Below, one piece after another: positions 18,006-26,962 of a stretch of 64,000 bases of DNA (within the stretch, counting starts at the first letter, position 1; each line of letters begins with the position of its first letter). Origin of the DNA: DASUKM01 sp036278735 (GTDB lineage: Bacteria; Acidobacteriota; Vicinamibacteria; Vicinamibacterales; 2-12-FULL-66-21); NCBI GenBank assembly GCA_036278735.1, contig DASUKM010000018.1:11788-75787 (forward strand), given 5' to 3'. A program made the translations under genes and the position numbers. The notes under the pieces are model-generated. The model was not told the DNA's origin. It did not search any database and was given only the letters and a program-made list of their open reading frames with translations.

Positions 18006-19526
18006 TCAGAACGGGGAGCCGTACGCCTTCTGCTGATGGCCGAGGGCCCACGGAAACAGATAACGGCGCAAATGCGTGGGCCCCGCGGAAATGCGCTGCG
18101 CCACGCGGTTCGCATACGAGGCCTTGAGCGCCGTGGCGTACCAGCCCGGCGTCGCGACCGACCCGAGCTGCCCGGTGGTCTTCCGGACCACACTCTCCAG
18201 ATGATCGACGCGCCGGTCGATCAGCGGGGGCATGCGGCCGCGCCTGATCCACTGCCAGCGCCGCTCCGACAGCCACGCGAAGTAGTCGCTCGCCGAGGTG
18301 GGCGAGAGGAAGTTCCTGTTGCGCAGCAGGAGCACCCACGTGGCCTTTTTCGCCTGTCCGAAGAGTTCGCGCGGCACGCCGGCGCTCTCCACGATGCGGC
18401 GGCAGATGGGGCGGCTGTAGTCCCCCGGGACGTCCCACGGCGCCATGTCCGGAGCGTTGCTGATGGCGTGGAGATCGCGAATCTGGCGCACCCCCCAGAA
18501 GCTGATGGGACAGTGAATCATGCCGATGCCGAGCCGGTACTCGGTGACCGACAGGCCCGATTGGTCCCCGCGCACGATACTCGCGTCGCACGAGGGGGAT
18601 TCCTTTGCCCACACCTTGTCGCCGTGATAACCCGTGAGGAGCACTTTGTTGGCGAGCAGCGTTCCCGCCCCGCTGAAGAAGACGTCTCCCCCGTGGGCGT
18701 CCGACGCGAGGAACGGCACCTCCGGGAGCGGGCCGTTCTCCATCCAGGCGCTTCGCTGGACCGTGATGGGAGTCATGCCCAGGCATCTGGCCAGGGGCTC
18801 GCCACTGTCATCCAGCCCTCGGCGAGCCTGATCGAAGGACAGCACCATCGTGGCGCCGGCGCGGCGCGCGAGTACGGTGACGGTCGACGAGTCGTACCCC
18901 GACGACGCGGTGCTGAGCAGCTCGTACTTGTGTCCGCGCTGGGGCGCGCCCGCGTTCTCCGCCAGGGCGCTCGTCGAGCGTTCGAGAAACGACGCGTAGC
19001 GATCGAACGTGCTGAAGTCTCGCCCGAGACCTGGCTTGGCGCGCCGGCTCAGCGTCGCGCCGTCCCACACGAAATTGTCGAAGTAGACGAGCTGAACGGG
19101 TCCGGCCGACGTCGGCAACGTGCGGCGGTACTTGCCAAGGCCGCCGACGATCGTGCGGAAGATCCAGAAATACTTGCCGGTCGCCTCGTCGATTCTGGCG
19201 CCCGAGGCGGCCAGCAGGCACGCCAGGGAGTTGGATACCCACGGACCGGTTGGCGTCTCGAGTGCCTGCAGCCGATCCACTGTCGAACCCGACGTGACGA
19301 AGACCATCTGGCCGTCTCGCACGCGCCCGCCAGACCCCGCGACGATGTCGGTCTGGTCGAACCCGCCGTCCTGAAATGGGCCGGCCCAGGTCGCCTCGCA
19401 GAACCACTCGTCAGCCACTTCCACCTGGGGACCGTGATAGACCGTCACGTGCCTTGCCCCGCGGTCACAGCACGCCAGCCAGGCCAGCCGTGGCCAGGCT
19501 GCCACTCTCACGTAACTGATGCGCAT
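18006..19526 (-). CDS. Asparagine-synthase-like PP-loop protein lacking the glutaminase domain
   Basis: 506 residues. The PP-loop STASSGYDSSTVTVLARRAG (about residues 208-227), the later VLLTGYHGDKVW and the KKATWVLL segment match the ATP-pyrophosphatase half of asparagine synthases. There is no N-terminal Cys2 and no class II amidotransferase motif; the first 190 residues are a different, unrecognised domain. Enzymes of this shape adenylate a carboxylate and join it to an amine other than ammonia, as in beta-lactam and lasso-peptide cyclases. In this cluster an amide-linked substituent on the glycan is plausible. AGGAG lies upstream of the ATG at 19526, together with a -24/-12-like element. 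Confidence 0.8.
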   Translation of the reverse strand: MRISYVRVAAWPRLAWLACCDRGARHVTVYHGPQVEVADEWFCEATWAGPFQDGGFDQTDIVAGSGGRVRDGQMVFVTSGSTVDRLQALETPTGPWVSNSLACLLAASGARIDEATGKYFWIFRTIVGGLGKYRRTLPTSAGPVQLVYFDNFVWDGATLSRRAKPGLGRDFSTFDRYASFLERSTSALAENAGAPQRGHKYELLSTASSGYDSSTVTVLARRAGATMVLSFDQARRGLDDSGEPLARCLGMTPITVQRSAWMENGPLPEVPFLASDAHGGDVFFSGAGTLLANKVLLTGYHGDKVWAKESPSCDASIVRGDQSGLSVTEYRLGIGMIHCPISFWGVRQIRDLHAISNAPDMAPWDVPGDYSRPICRRIVESAGVPRELFGQAKKATWVLLLRNRNFLSPTSASDYFAWLSERRWQWIRRGRMPPLIDRRVDHLESVVRKTTGQLGSVATPGWYATALKASYANRVAQRISAGPTHLRRYLFPWALGHQQKAYGSPF

Positions 19527-19558
19527 GACGTTCGATGCTCCTAGCCCTGCGGTCGGCC

Positions 19559-19574
19559 TTCAATCCTCGTGCCG
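19559..19574 (-). promoter_or_regulatory. Sigma-54-like promoter candidate for the PP-loop gene
   Basis: On the minus strand it reads CGGCACGAGGATTGAA: a full -24 half with correct spacing, but TTGA rather than TTGC at -12. It lies 33 bases upstream of the ATG with AGGAG in between. Confidence 0.4.
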
Positions 19575-19728
19575 GCGGTCGCCCGGCTGCCCCGGACGTT
19601 CTACGACTCGCGGTCGGCGGGAGGCGTTCGCGTCCGTCCCAGGATGAGGCACGCGTGCATGGAACGCCGACACGCGCCGCTGAGGCGGTTCTCGTCGATG
19701 CGTCCCGCCACGATTCCCATGCGTCACG

Positions 19729-22341
19729 TTACGACTGGCCACTGTTGGCGGGGAGGATCGTGGTGTCGTCCTTCAGCGCGCCCGGCGAGCTGTTCAGGTA
19801 GGTCGACGGCGACAGCACGATCTGATCGATCGAGATGCCGTCCTCGCGCACCTGAATCCGGACGTCGTGCGTGCCCGCCGCGGCAAAATAAATCAACGGC
19901 CCGAGCGCCCCCGCGCCGTAGCCATCGTCCTGCCAGCCCCACCCGTGATCGCCGCAGCCGTGACAGTCCTCCAGCACGACCGGGGCGCTGTCCGTGCTCC
20001 CGATGCGGAATGCCGCGTCCCCGTCGGCATCGACGGAGTCGGAGAACTGTACGTGCACCGAGTCGTTGTCGTAGTCGTTGTTCTCGGCTTCGCTGCGCAG
20101 CCACAGCCGGTACGGCGTCCCCGCCTTCGCGGTGAACGACATCTCGAAATAATCGAGGGGGTTGGCGAGCGCGGTTTGCACCTTCGGGGCATCGCGATCC
20201 TCGTTCCAGATGCGAGCCCCGCCGGCCGCGGAGGGGTCAGCGGTGACGACCCAGTTGCCCACGATCGTCGGCGCCCCCTTCGCATAGAGGACGACGTCCC
20301 CGTCGGGAGGCGGCGAGGCGCCGCCGGTGCTCTCCGCGTAGACCGTCGCGTCGTTTTTCAATTTTCCGGGGGAGGCCGTGAGGTACTTCTGGGGCGACAG
20401 CATGATTTGATCGATCCATACGCCATCCTCGCGGCGCTGGATCCGGATCGTGTGCGTGCCGGTGGTCGCAAAGTAGATCGCCGGGCCGAGCACCCCGACA
20501 CCCCACCCGTCGTCCTGCCAGCCCCATCCCTGCAGCCCACACCCGCTGCAGTCTTCGAGATTGACTTCGGCGCTCGACGTCGTCCCGATGCGGTACGCCG
20601 CTGAGCCCGAACTGGTGACCGAGTCGGAGAACTGCACGTGGACCGAGTCGTTGCCCCAGAAGTTGCTCTGCGCGCGCAGGCGCAGCCAGAGCCGATACGG
20701 CTTGCCGGCATCCGCGGTGAACTTCAATTCGAAGGCGTCGGCCGGCTGCGCCGACGCCGTGGAGACCTTCGAGCGTCCGGTATTCGGCTCCAGGATCTTC
20801 CGGCCGCCGGCGGCGGTGCTGTCGGGCTCGACCGTCCAGTCGCCCGTGACGGGAGATGCCGTACTGGCATAGAGCACGACATCGCCGGGCCCGCTCACGC
20901 CGTTGATGTCGGGGATGCCGCCGCTGCCCGAGGTGGTGAAGCTGTCGATCGGACCCGGCTTTTCGACGTACGCCATCGTCTTCGAGACGATCTGCCAGTA
21001 GTAGGTCGTCCCGGGTTGCAAGCCCGTGATCGTGTAGGTCTTCAGCTTGCCGTTCTCGGAGGGGCCGAGCATCAGGTTCTGGGCGAGCAGCGCGGGCTTC
21101 GCGGACGTGCCGAAATACACGTCGTAGATGTGCGCCCACAGGCCTCCGTTCCAGGTGAGCGTGACCGAGGCCGTGTCCTGACCGGTCGCCCCGTTGGCAG
21201 GCGAAATGTACGCGGGGGTGCCCGACGGCAGCGGCGTGAACGGCTTGGTCTCCTTGTTGCCGGTGCTGTTGTTCCACTTGCGATCGAACTGATCGACGAA
21301 CCACTGATAGAACCACGGCTTCGTCGTGAAGTAGTTGTGCTCCTGCTGGCTGTTGGTCGAGGGGGAGGTCCAGTTGGACGATCCGAAGATGACCATGCCC
21401 TGACTGCGCAGGACGACCGATTTCTGATGGAGGAGGCCGATGTGCGCCCGCTGGCGGATCTGCACGCCGGCGTGATACATCCGGTCGACGTTGTACGCGT
21501 CCCAGAGCCGGCTGCGGTTCCGGTATTCCTCCTGCTCGATCAGGAGGCGGACCGGCACGCCACGCGCCACGGCGCGGATCATCGCGTCGGCGTGGGCGGC
21601 GTCGGTGATGCGGTACATCGTCACGTCGATCCCGGTCTTCTCGGCGTCGTACCGGCTCACCGCACGCTTGCGATAGCTGTCCTCGGGCGGAAAGTTCAGA
21701 TCGGGGTCGATGGAGAACGTCGGGTACGTCCGGACCAGCGGGCCGTTGACGTTCGCGTAATTGGCGAAATGCGTCGTGTCGACCCACGAATCGTCGTACT
21801 TCGTCTTGAACGAATCCACGACTGCCGGGTCGTCGGAAAAGTAGAGCACCTCGTCGGTGTAGTTCGTGTAGGGGGAGTCGGGCACGAACGCGCTGCTGAA
21901 ATTGCCGGCCGTGAACATGACGGTGTTCTGGCCGGCGAACAGCATCATCTTCCAGTGCAGGATTCCGTTCGCGACGCGCTTGCGCATCGGAATGCCGGCC
22001 GAGGCCAGCTCCGACAGACGGTCGGCATTCGTCGCCTCGGTCGCGTTCGCGCGGGGATCCATCAGCACGCGCACGGGGACCCCGGCGTCCAAGCGTTTCT
22101 GCAGCTCGGCGGGATACCGCGCATCCTTCATGAACCAGAAGGCGACGTCGATGCCGACCTTCTCGTTTCGAATCAGGTTGATCAATGGTGTCCGGCAGTC
22201 CTGATACGCCGTGTCGCAGAGCGTTTCCGCGGCGGCCGCCGGCGACGGAAGCAGCGCGAGGAGGAGCGCCACGCCGGCGCCCGCGGTGACCCACGCGCGG
22301 AAGCACCCGGATTGGCGCAGCCCGAAGGGTTGGGTTCGCAT
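19729..22341 (-). CDS. Secreted phospholipase D-like protein with FN3 and two carbohydrate-binding-like domains
   Basis: 870 residues. A signal peptide (VALLLALLPSPAAAAE) is followed by two PLD-type repeats: HWKMMLFAGQNTVMFTAGN and HQKSVVLRSQGMVIFGSSN. Both keep His and Lys, but the Asp of HxK(x4)D is Ala in the first and Arg in the second. A fibronectin type III-like domain (PANGATGQDTASVTLTW to TYYWQIVSKT) follows, then two copies of a domain of about 190 residues with PYRLWLR, NDSVHVQFSDSV, GWGWQDDG, REDG and DQI-LSP, which resembles CBM-like modules and recurs in the beta-helix protein at 47865. PLD enzymes hydrolyse or transfer phosphodiesters. The start at 22341 was chosen for the signal peptide. 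It is the last gene of the long minus-strand operon. Confidence 0.85.
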   Translation of the reverse strand: MRTQPFGLRQSGCFRAWVTAGAGVALLLALLPSPAAAAETLCDTAYQDCRTPLINLIRNEKVGIDVAFWFMKDARYPAELQKRLDAGVPVRVLMDPRANATEATNADRLSELASAGIPMRKRVANGILHWKMMLFAGQNTVMFTAGNFSSAFVPDSPYTNYTDEVLYFSDDPAVVDSFKTKYDDSWVDTTHFANYANVNGPLVRTYPTFSIDPDLNFPPEDSYRKRAVSRYDAEKTGIDVTMYRITDAAHADAMIRAVARGVPVRLLIEQEEYRNRSRLWDAYNVDRMYHAGVQIRQRAHIGLLHQKSVVLRSQGMVIFGSSNWTSPSTNSQQEHNYFTTKPWFYQWFVDQFDRKWNNSTGNKETKPFTPLPSGTPAYISPANGATGQDTASVTLTWNGGLWAHIYDVYFGTSAKPALLAQNLMLGPSENGKLKTYTITGLQPGTTYYWQIVSKTMAYVEKPGPIDSFTTSGSGGIPDINGVSGPGDVVLYASTASPVTGDWTVEPDSTAAGGRKILEPNTGRSKVSTASAQPADAFELKFTADAGKPYRLWLRLRAQSNFWGNDSVHVQFSDSVTSSGSAAYRIGTTSSAEVNLEDCSGCGLQGWGWQDDGWGVGVLGPAIYFATTGTHTIRIQRREDGVWIDQIMLSPQKYLTASPGKLKNDATVYAESTGGASPPPDGDVVLYAKGAPTIVGNWVVTADPSAAGGARIWNEDRDAPKVQTALANPLDYFEMSFTAKAGTPYRLWLRSEAENNDYDNDSVHVQFSDSVDADGDAAFRIGSTDSAPVVLEDCHGCGDHGWGWQDDGYGAGALGPLIYFAAAGTHDVRIQVREDGISIDQIVLSPSTYLNSSPGALKDDTTILPANSGQS

Positions 22342-22381
22342 GGCAGGGTTGGAAAGCAACCCGCGTACCCGATTATCTTTT

Positions 22382-23377
22382 TCAGCCGCGCGCGCCGATC
22401 GGCGCCTGGCGTCCCCCACGCCGGCGATCCTTCCATCGCTGCGTCGCGATGCCGGCGAAGAACCAGATCCAGAGTTCCCGCTCGAAGGCGGCCGCGACAT
22501 CGCGCCGGAGCGTCGCGACAACGGCGCGCCGGGCGATCACGAACAGCTTCCGGTACAGGTATCTGGGCACGCCGAAGACGTGCGGCACGGTGCGGAAGTC
22601 GAGCGACGTCTCCTCCGGTCTCTCCATGTCGAGCCCGGCCTTTTCGTACAGCATGGCCCGGCTGATACCGCGCCAGTAGAACCAGCGGCGGAAATAGCGC
22701 TTGTTCAACCGGCTGCGCGGGATGATGTGCCGCACGGTGAATTCGGGGACGTACCAGCCGCGCACCCCCGCGGCCCGCGCCCGGATGCACCATTCCCGCA
22801 CTTCCTGGCCGAGCAGCGTCCCGGCCTTGCGCCCGGTGTGGGGATCCAGGAGCCCGGCGCGGGCAAAGGCTTCGCGGCGAAACGCCATGTTGACCCCCAG
22901 CGGGACGCGCGGGCCGAACTCGAGGGGTGAAGGGCCGTAGTCGAGCAGCGCGATGACCGCCCACAGCCGCCCGCTGCGATCGGGCAGCCAGGCGGGGCGC
23001 GGGCCGCGCCAGATCGGCAGGACTCTGCCGCCGATGTAATCCGCGTTCAACCGTTCGAGTCCGGAGGCCGCGGCCGTCAGCCAGCCCTCGTCCACGCGGA
23101 CGTCGTCGTCGGTCGTGACGATGATGTCTCCGGAGGCGAGGCGGATCCCGGCGTTCAGCGCGGGGCTGCGCCCCTGCTCGCGTTCGAACAGGTATCGCAG
23201 CGGCGCGGGAAAGGTGGCCGCGGCCGCCGCCACCACGGCGGCGGTGTCGTCGGTCGAGTTGTTGTCGACGACGATCACTTCCCACTCGGCCGATGGACGC
23301 AGCGTCGCGAGGCTCTGCAGCGTCTCGGCGAGATCTCCCGCCCGGTTGTACGTCGCGATGACGATGGAGAACGTCAT
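22382..23377 (-). CDS. GT2-family glycosyltransferase
   Basis: 331 residues. GT-A motifs SIVIATYNRAGDLAETLQSL, VIVVDNNSTDDTAAVV and IIVTTDDDVRVDEGW are followed by GVNMAFRREAFARAGLLD and YFRRWFYWRGISRAMLY. It is a paralogue of the GT2 at 10906 with the same length and the same YFRRWxYWRGISRA segment. The ATG at 23377 overlaps the stop of the next GT2 upstream by ATGA; the longer upstream frame was rejected. The gene sits 40 bases upstream of the PLD-like gene. Donor and acceptor sugars cannot be inferred. Confidence 0.9.
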   Translation of the reverse strand: MTFSIVIATYNRAGDLAETLQSLATLRPSAEWEVIVVDNNSTDDTAAVVAAAAATFPAPLRYLFEREQGRSPALNAGIRLASGDIIVTTDDDVRVDEGWLTAAASGLERLNADYIGGRVLPIWRGPRPAWLPDRSGRLWAVIALLDYGPSPLEFGPRVPLGVNMAFRREAFARAGLLDPHTGRKAGTLLGQEVREWCIRARAAGVRGWYVPEFTVRHIIPRSRLNKRYFRRWFYWRGISRAMLYEKAGLDMERPEETSLDFRTVPHVFGVPRYLYRKLFVIARRAVVATLRRDVAAAFERELWIWFFAGIATQRWKDRRRGGRQAPIGARG

Positions 23378-24342
23378 GACGCCGCCCGTGCGCGGACCTG
23401 CCGCCGATGGAGGCGCGCGCGGTGCAGCGCGTACGCCCGCGAGAGGAGGGCAGGCGTCCAGCGCGCCATCACGCGTGCGACGCCGATCGCCGGTCCCCCG
23501 CCCCGCGCCTGCAGCGCGGCGAGCTGCGTGCGCGCGGCCGCGAAGTCCCCCGCCTCGATGGCCGTCCTGGCCTCGACCGCCAGGCGACGCGTCTCGAACC
23601 GCGCGACCTGGGCATCGAGCCGCGCCAGTTCGCGGGGGCGATCGAGCAGCGCCGGCCGCAGCTTCGTGTAGACGCGCAGGATTCCGGCGAGCATCCGGAC
23701 TTCGCTGGCCGACAGGCTGTCGGCCCGGCGGCGATAGCGGCCCAGCGGCCTGTCGTTGCGCGCGAAACGGCACCCCGCGCACGCCGCCCGGAGCCAGAAG
23801 TCGTAATCCTCGTTGGACCGCAGCGATTCGTCGAACGGCCCGATCCGCGAGACGATGCGCCGGCGGAACACCGACATGATGAACACCGATTCCTCGTCTT
23901 CGATGATGGTGCCGAGATCGGGCGAGGGACGCGGGTCGGGCCAGGGGCGCGAGGGCAGCCCATCCCGCGACCCGCCGACGTCGCAGGCGTTCCCCGTGAC
24001 GACGTCGACCTCCGGCCGGGCGCGCAGGATGCCGACCTGAGCCTGGAGGAATCCGGGCTCCCACGCATCGTCTCCGTCCAGCAGCGCGACGAACTCGCCG
24101 CGTGCGTGCGCCAGCGCGAGATTGCGCGCCGACGACAGCCCGCCGTTCGGTTTCCGGAGCAGGCGCACCCGCGGGTCCACGGCCGCCAGCTCCGAGGCGA
24201 TCGCCGGCGTGCGATCCGTCGAGCCATCGTCGACGACGAGCACCTCGAGATCGTCGAACGTCTGGGCGAGCGCCGACTCGACGGCCTCGCCGAGATAGGC
24301 CTCGACCTCATACGCGGGGACGATCACGCTGACGGCTGGCAT
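23374..24342 (-). CDS. GT2-family glycosyltransferase
   Basis: 322 residues. The start has SVIVPAYEVEAYLGEAVESAL, then VLVVDDGSTDRTPAIA, KPNGGLSSARNLAL and FVALLDGDDAWEPGFL, the classic GT-A donor and metal site, then GPFDESLRSNEDYDFWLRA. The C-terminal 100 residues are basic and helical. It belongs to the common GT2 branch seen in O-antigen and capsule loci. It overlaps the upstream CDP-glycerol-transferase-like gene by 19 bases and the downstream GT2 by ATGA, so the three are translationally coupled. The start at 24342 is the first Met before the GT-A domain. Confidence 0.9.
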   Translation of the reverse strand: MPAVSVIVPAYEVEAYLGEAVESALAQTFDDLEVLVVDDGSTDRTPAIASELAAVDPRVRLLRKPNGGLSSARNLALAHARGEFVALLDGDDAWEPGFLQAQVGILRARPEVDVVTGNACDVGGSRDGLPSRPWPDPRPSPDLGTIIEDEESVFIMSVFRRRIVSRIGPFDESLRSNEDYDFWLRAACAGCRFARNDRPLGRYRRRADSLSASEVRMLAGILRVYTKLRPALLDRPRELARLDAQVARFETRRLAVEARTAIEAGDFAAARTQLAALQARGGGPAIGVARVMARWTPALLSRAYALHRARLHRRQVRARAAS

Positions 24343-25508
24343 GTCACCTCGTCTGGCGCCGGCCGGACCGGCATCGGCTCGAGCTCGATGGCGTCGTACA
24401 ACTCGCGAACCGCGCGCGCCGTGGCGCCGCCGGGCCGGTAGAACAGATCCTTCGCGACCGCCCGGCGTGCCGACGAGTGGCGCGACGGATCCGCCAGGGC
24501 ACGGTCGACGGTCTTCACCGTGTCGGCCGTCGTGTCCGTCGATTCCGCGACCGAGGCCAGCAGATCGACGTAGTCGGGATGCACGTTGGCGAGCCGGAGC
24601 AAGGCCGGGCGGTGAATTCTGACCAGCGGCCGGTCGAGCAGCAGGAACTCGAATCCGGCGGAACTGTGGTCGGTGATCATCAGGTCGGCGGCCACGAGAT
24701 ACGGGGAGATGTCGTGCCCGGGCGCCAGCACGCCGCGGCGTCCCTCGAGCATCGGCTGCAGCCGCGCGACCCAGTCGACCCCTCCCGAGTACCGCTCGCG
24801 CAGGTCGCGGGAGCGATCGTGGAGCTTGACGATCAGATTGATCGGACGATCGAGCAGGCCCGCGATCAGCTCGGGTCCGATCGCGTTGAGCGAGGAGGCC
24901 GGCGACCACGTCGGCGCGTACAGGACCGTGGGCCGGGACGGATCGAGGCCGAGGGATTCGAGCACCGCCTGCCGCTGCCACGTGCCATCGACGAGACAGT
25001 CGACCTTCGGCATCCCGACCAGACGGATGGCGGGGCTGGTTCTGTCGATCGCCCCCGCGATGATGAAGTTGCACAGCCGCCGCTCGTTCACGAAGAACAG
25101 CCGGTCCCAGTCGCGCATCGACGTCGTCGGCGCGTCGAAGCCGTACTTGCCGCCGACGCCGTGGAACATCTGAATGCGGCAGGTGCCGCGCGGCAGGGAG
25201 GTCCACATGAAATCCGACGCGAGATACACGTCGAAGCGCCGCAGCGCCGCGCGCGACGGCGGAATCAGGTCGACGTCGCCGGCGTCGCGATAGATGTCAC
25301 GCAGCCGCCGGGGCTCGTCGCTCGCGGTGAAATAGAACTGGACGCGCGGGTCGTGGCGCATCGCGCGGCAGACGGGGGCCACCATCGTGAAGTTGACCGG
25401 CGTGCGTCCGTCGACCAGGATGCGGCGACGGCCGGCATGGTGGCCGACGCGGCGATCGATGTCGCGGGCGGCATCGAGGCCCCGGTGGAGCACGGAACCG
25501 AGGCTCAT
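24324..25508 (-). CDS. CDP-glycerol glycerophosphotransferase-like protein (second copy)
   Basis: 394 residues. It carries the same signature motifs as the protein at 9692: IQMFHGVGGKYGFD, VLYAPTWSPASSL, LIVKLHDRSRDL and LMITDHSSAGFEFLLLDRPLV. As there, the family suggests transfer of glycerol-phosphate or a related phospho-alcohol to the growing glycan. The start at 25508 makes an ATGA overlap with the O-antigen ligase-like gene, and the end overlaps the GT2 at 23374-24342. The N terminus DGRTPVNFTMVAPV parallels DTRSPLNFGVLRPV of the other copy, so the two genes are clear paralogues inside duplicated modules. Confidence 0.86.
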   Translation of the reverse strand: MSLGSVLHRGLDAARDIDRRVGHHAGRRRILVDGRTPVNFTMVAPVCRAMRHDPRVQFYFTASDEPRRLRDIYRDAGDVDLIPPSRAALRRFDVYLASDFMWTSLPRGTCRIQMFHGVGGKYGFDAPTTSMRDWDRLFFVNERRLCNFIIAGAIDRTSPAIRLVGMPKVDCLVDGTWQRQAVLESLGLDPSRPTVLYAPTWSPASSLNAIGPELIAGLLDRPINLIVKLHDRSRDLRERYSGGVDWVARLQPMLEGRRGVLAPGHDISPYLVAADLMITDHSSAGFEFLLLDRPLVRIHRPALLRLANVHPDYVDLLASVAESTDTTADTVKTVDRALADPSRHSSARRAVAKDLFYRPGGATARAVRELYDAIELEPMPVRPAPDEVTCQPSA

Positions 25509-26962
25509 GCGCGGGCCGTTTCCAGCCGGACGGCGACCGCCGCCGGCGCCGCGGGCGCCGGGGACGGGACCGCCACCCGGGCGCGCAGGATGTCGCGCGA
25601 GGTCGCCGCCAGCGCGAGGACGTAATAGAAGGTCCAGTTGTACGCGACCGAGGCGAACAGCGCACACACGATCCAGCCGGCGATGGAGGCCGCCATGGCG
25701 GCCGAATGCGCGTCGAGGAGCGACAGCTCCTCGCGCGTCAGATCTCCGGCCGGCGGGCGGCGGCGCGAGCCGCGCGCGCGCCGCACCAGGGTCCGGCTGC
25801 GGGCGACGGCGGCCACCGCGGCGATCACCAGGAACAGGAAGACGGCGAGGCCGCCGATCCCCAGCTCGGCGCCGACCTGCAGCCAGACGTCGTGACTCTC
25901 GTGCCAGGGCTGCTGGCGCCCTTTGGGATTCCAGTTCTTGAACTGGCCGGCCCCGACGCCCACGAGCGGATTCTCGACGAAGGCCTGAAACGATTCGTGG
26001 AGCAGGATTCTCCTGGTTTCGCGCGAGCCCGTCTCGTCCTTGCTCGCGTCCGTGATGCTCTCCATGCGCGTCCAGTACGAGGCGGGAACGAGCGGCAGCG
26101 CCAGGGCCCCGATCATCACGCCGGCGACGACCGCCCCCGGCCGCTGCTTCGCGGCATACCACGCGAGCACGACGAGCATCGCGACGAACCCGAGCGCGCC
26201 GCTGCGCGAATGCGACGCGACGATCGCGATCAGCATGAACAGCGCGCAGCCGGCGGCGAGCAGCCGCTTCAGCGGCGCCGCGGGGCGCAGCATCGTGAGC
26301 AGCGCGAGCGGCAGCATCGCGACCATGTTCAGCGCCAGATCGTTCGGATTGCCGAAGATGCCGCCGACGGCCCCTTCGGCGCGGTCGTGGCCGGCCAGAT
26401 TGAGGCCGCGCGCGTACTCGATCGTGGTGCGCAGCGCGATGTATCCCGACGCGAGCACGATCAGCCACGTGAATCGCTCGAGCCGCCGCGGCGACGTGAT
26501 CGTGTTCACCATCAAGAGATAGATGAGCAGGATCTTGAGGTACAGCTCCTTGAAGGTGCCCATGGCGCCGCCCGGCCAGATCGAAAACGGGATCGTCGCC
26601 AGGATGACGACCCCGAGTCCGGCGATCCCGGTCAGCTCGGGCGTGATGACGCTGAGGGGCTCGCGGCGACCGGATCGTTTCGAAAGCCGTCCCGAGGCGA
26701 GCAGGACGAGCCCGGCGAGCGCGCAGATTTCCGCGAGGTGCAGCGCCCCCAACGCGCGGATCGTGTCCTGCGGGCGAAAAAAGAGCATCGCGGTGAACGC
26801 GAGCAGTGCGAAGAAGGCCTTCTCGTCGGACCCGGGACGGTTCGCGGAACCCGCGGACGGGGGCGCGTCGGCCGTGTCGGGGACGGTCCGCTTCGCCCCC
26901 TTGCGCGCCAGCGGCGGAAGGGCGCCGCGGTCCCCCGTGTTGAACGTCAGCCGCTCGGTCAT
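25505..26962 (-). CDS. O-antigen ligase / polymerase (Wzy-WaaL family) membrane protein
   Basis: 485 residues with about 11-12 hydrophobic segments and a large periplasmic-type loop containing ILLHESFQAFVENPLVGVGAGQF and HESHDVWLQVGAELGIGGL, the usual Wzy_C/O-antigen ligase signature. It should polymerise or transfer lipid-linked glycan at the periplasmic face. A hydrophilic N-terminal extension of about 45 residues precedes the first membrane segment. GGAGG lies upstream of the ATG at 26962. The ATG overlaps the stop of the 36-residue mini-gene by ATGA, and its own stop overlaps the next gene in the same way, which marks a tightly coupled chain of genes. Confidence 0.9.
   Translation of the reverse strand: MTERLTFNTGDRGALPPLARKGAKRTVPDTADAPPSAGSANRPGSDEKAFFALLAFTAMLFFRPQDTIRALGALHLAEICALAGLVLLASGRLSKRSGRREPLSVITPELTGIAGLGVVILATIPFSIWPGGAMGTFKELYLKILLIYLLMVNTITSPRRLERFTWLIVLASGYIALRTTIEYARGLNLAGHDRAEGAVGGIFGNPNDLALNMVAMLPLALLTMLRPAAPLKRLLAAGCALFMLIAIVASHSRSGALGFVAMLVVLAWYAAKQRPGAVVAGVMIGALALPLVPASYWTRMESITDASKDETGSRETRRILLHESFQAFVENPLVGVGAGQFKNWNPKGRQQPWHESHDVWLQVGAELGIGGLAVFLFLVIAAVAAVARSRTLVRRARGSRRRPPAGDLTREELSLLDAHSAAMAASIAGWIVCALFASVAYNWTFYYVLALAATSRDILRARVAVPSPAPAAPAAVAVRLETARA

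Noticed and set aside
19867..22665. Long plus-strand ORFs opposite the PLD-like gene
   Set aside because: They are mirror frames produced by high GC; the minus strand has signal peptide, PLD and FN3 motifs.
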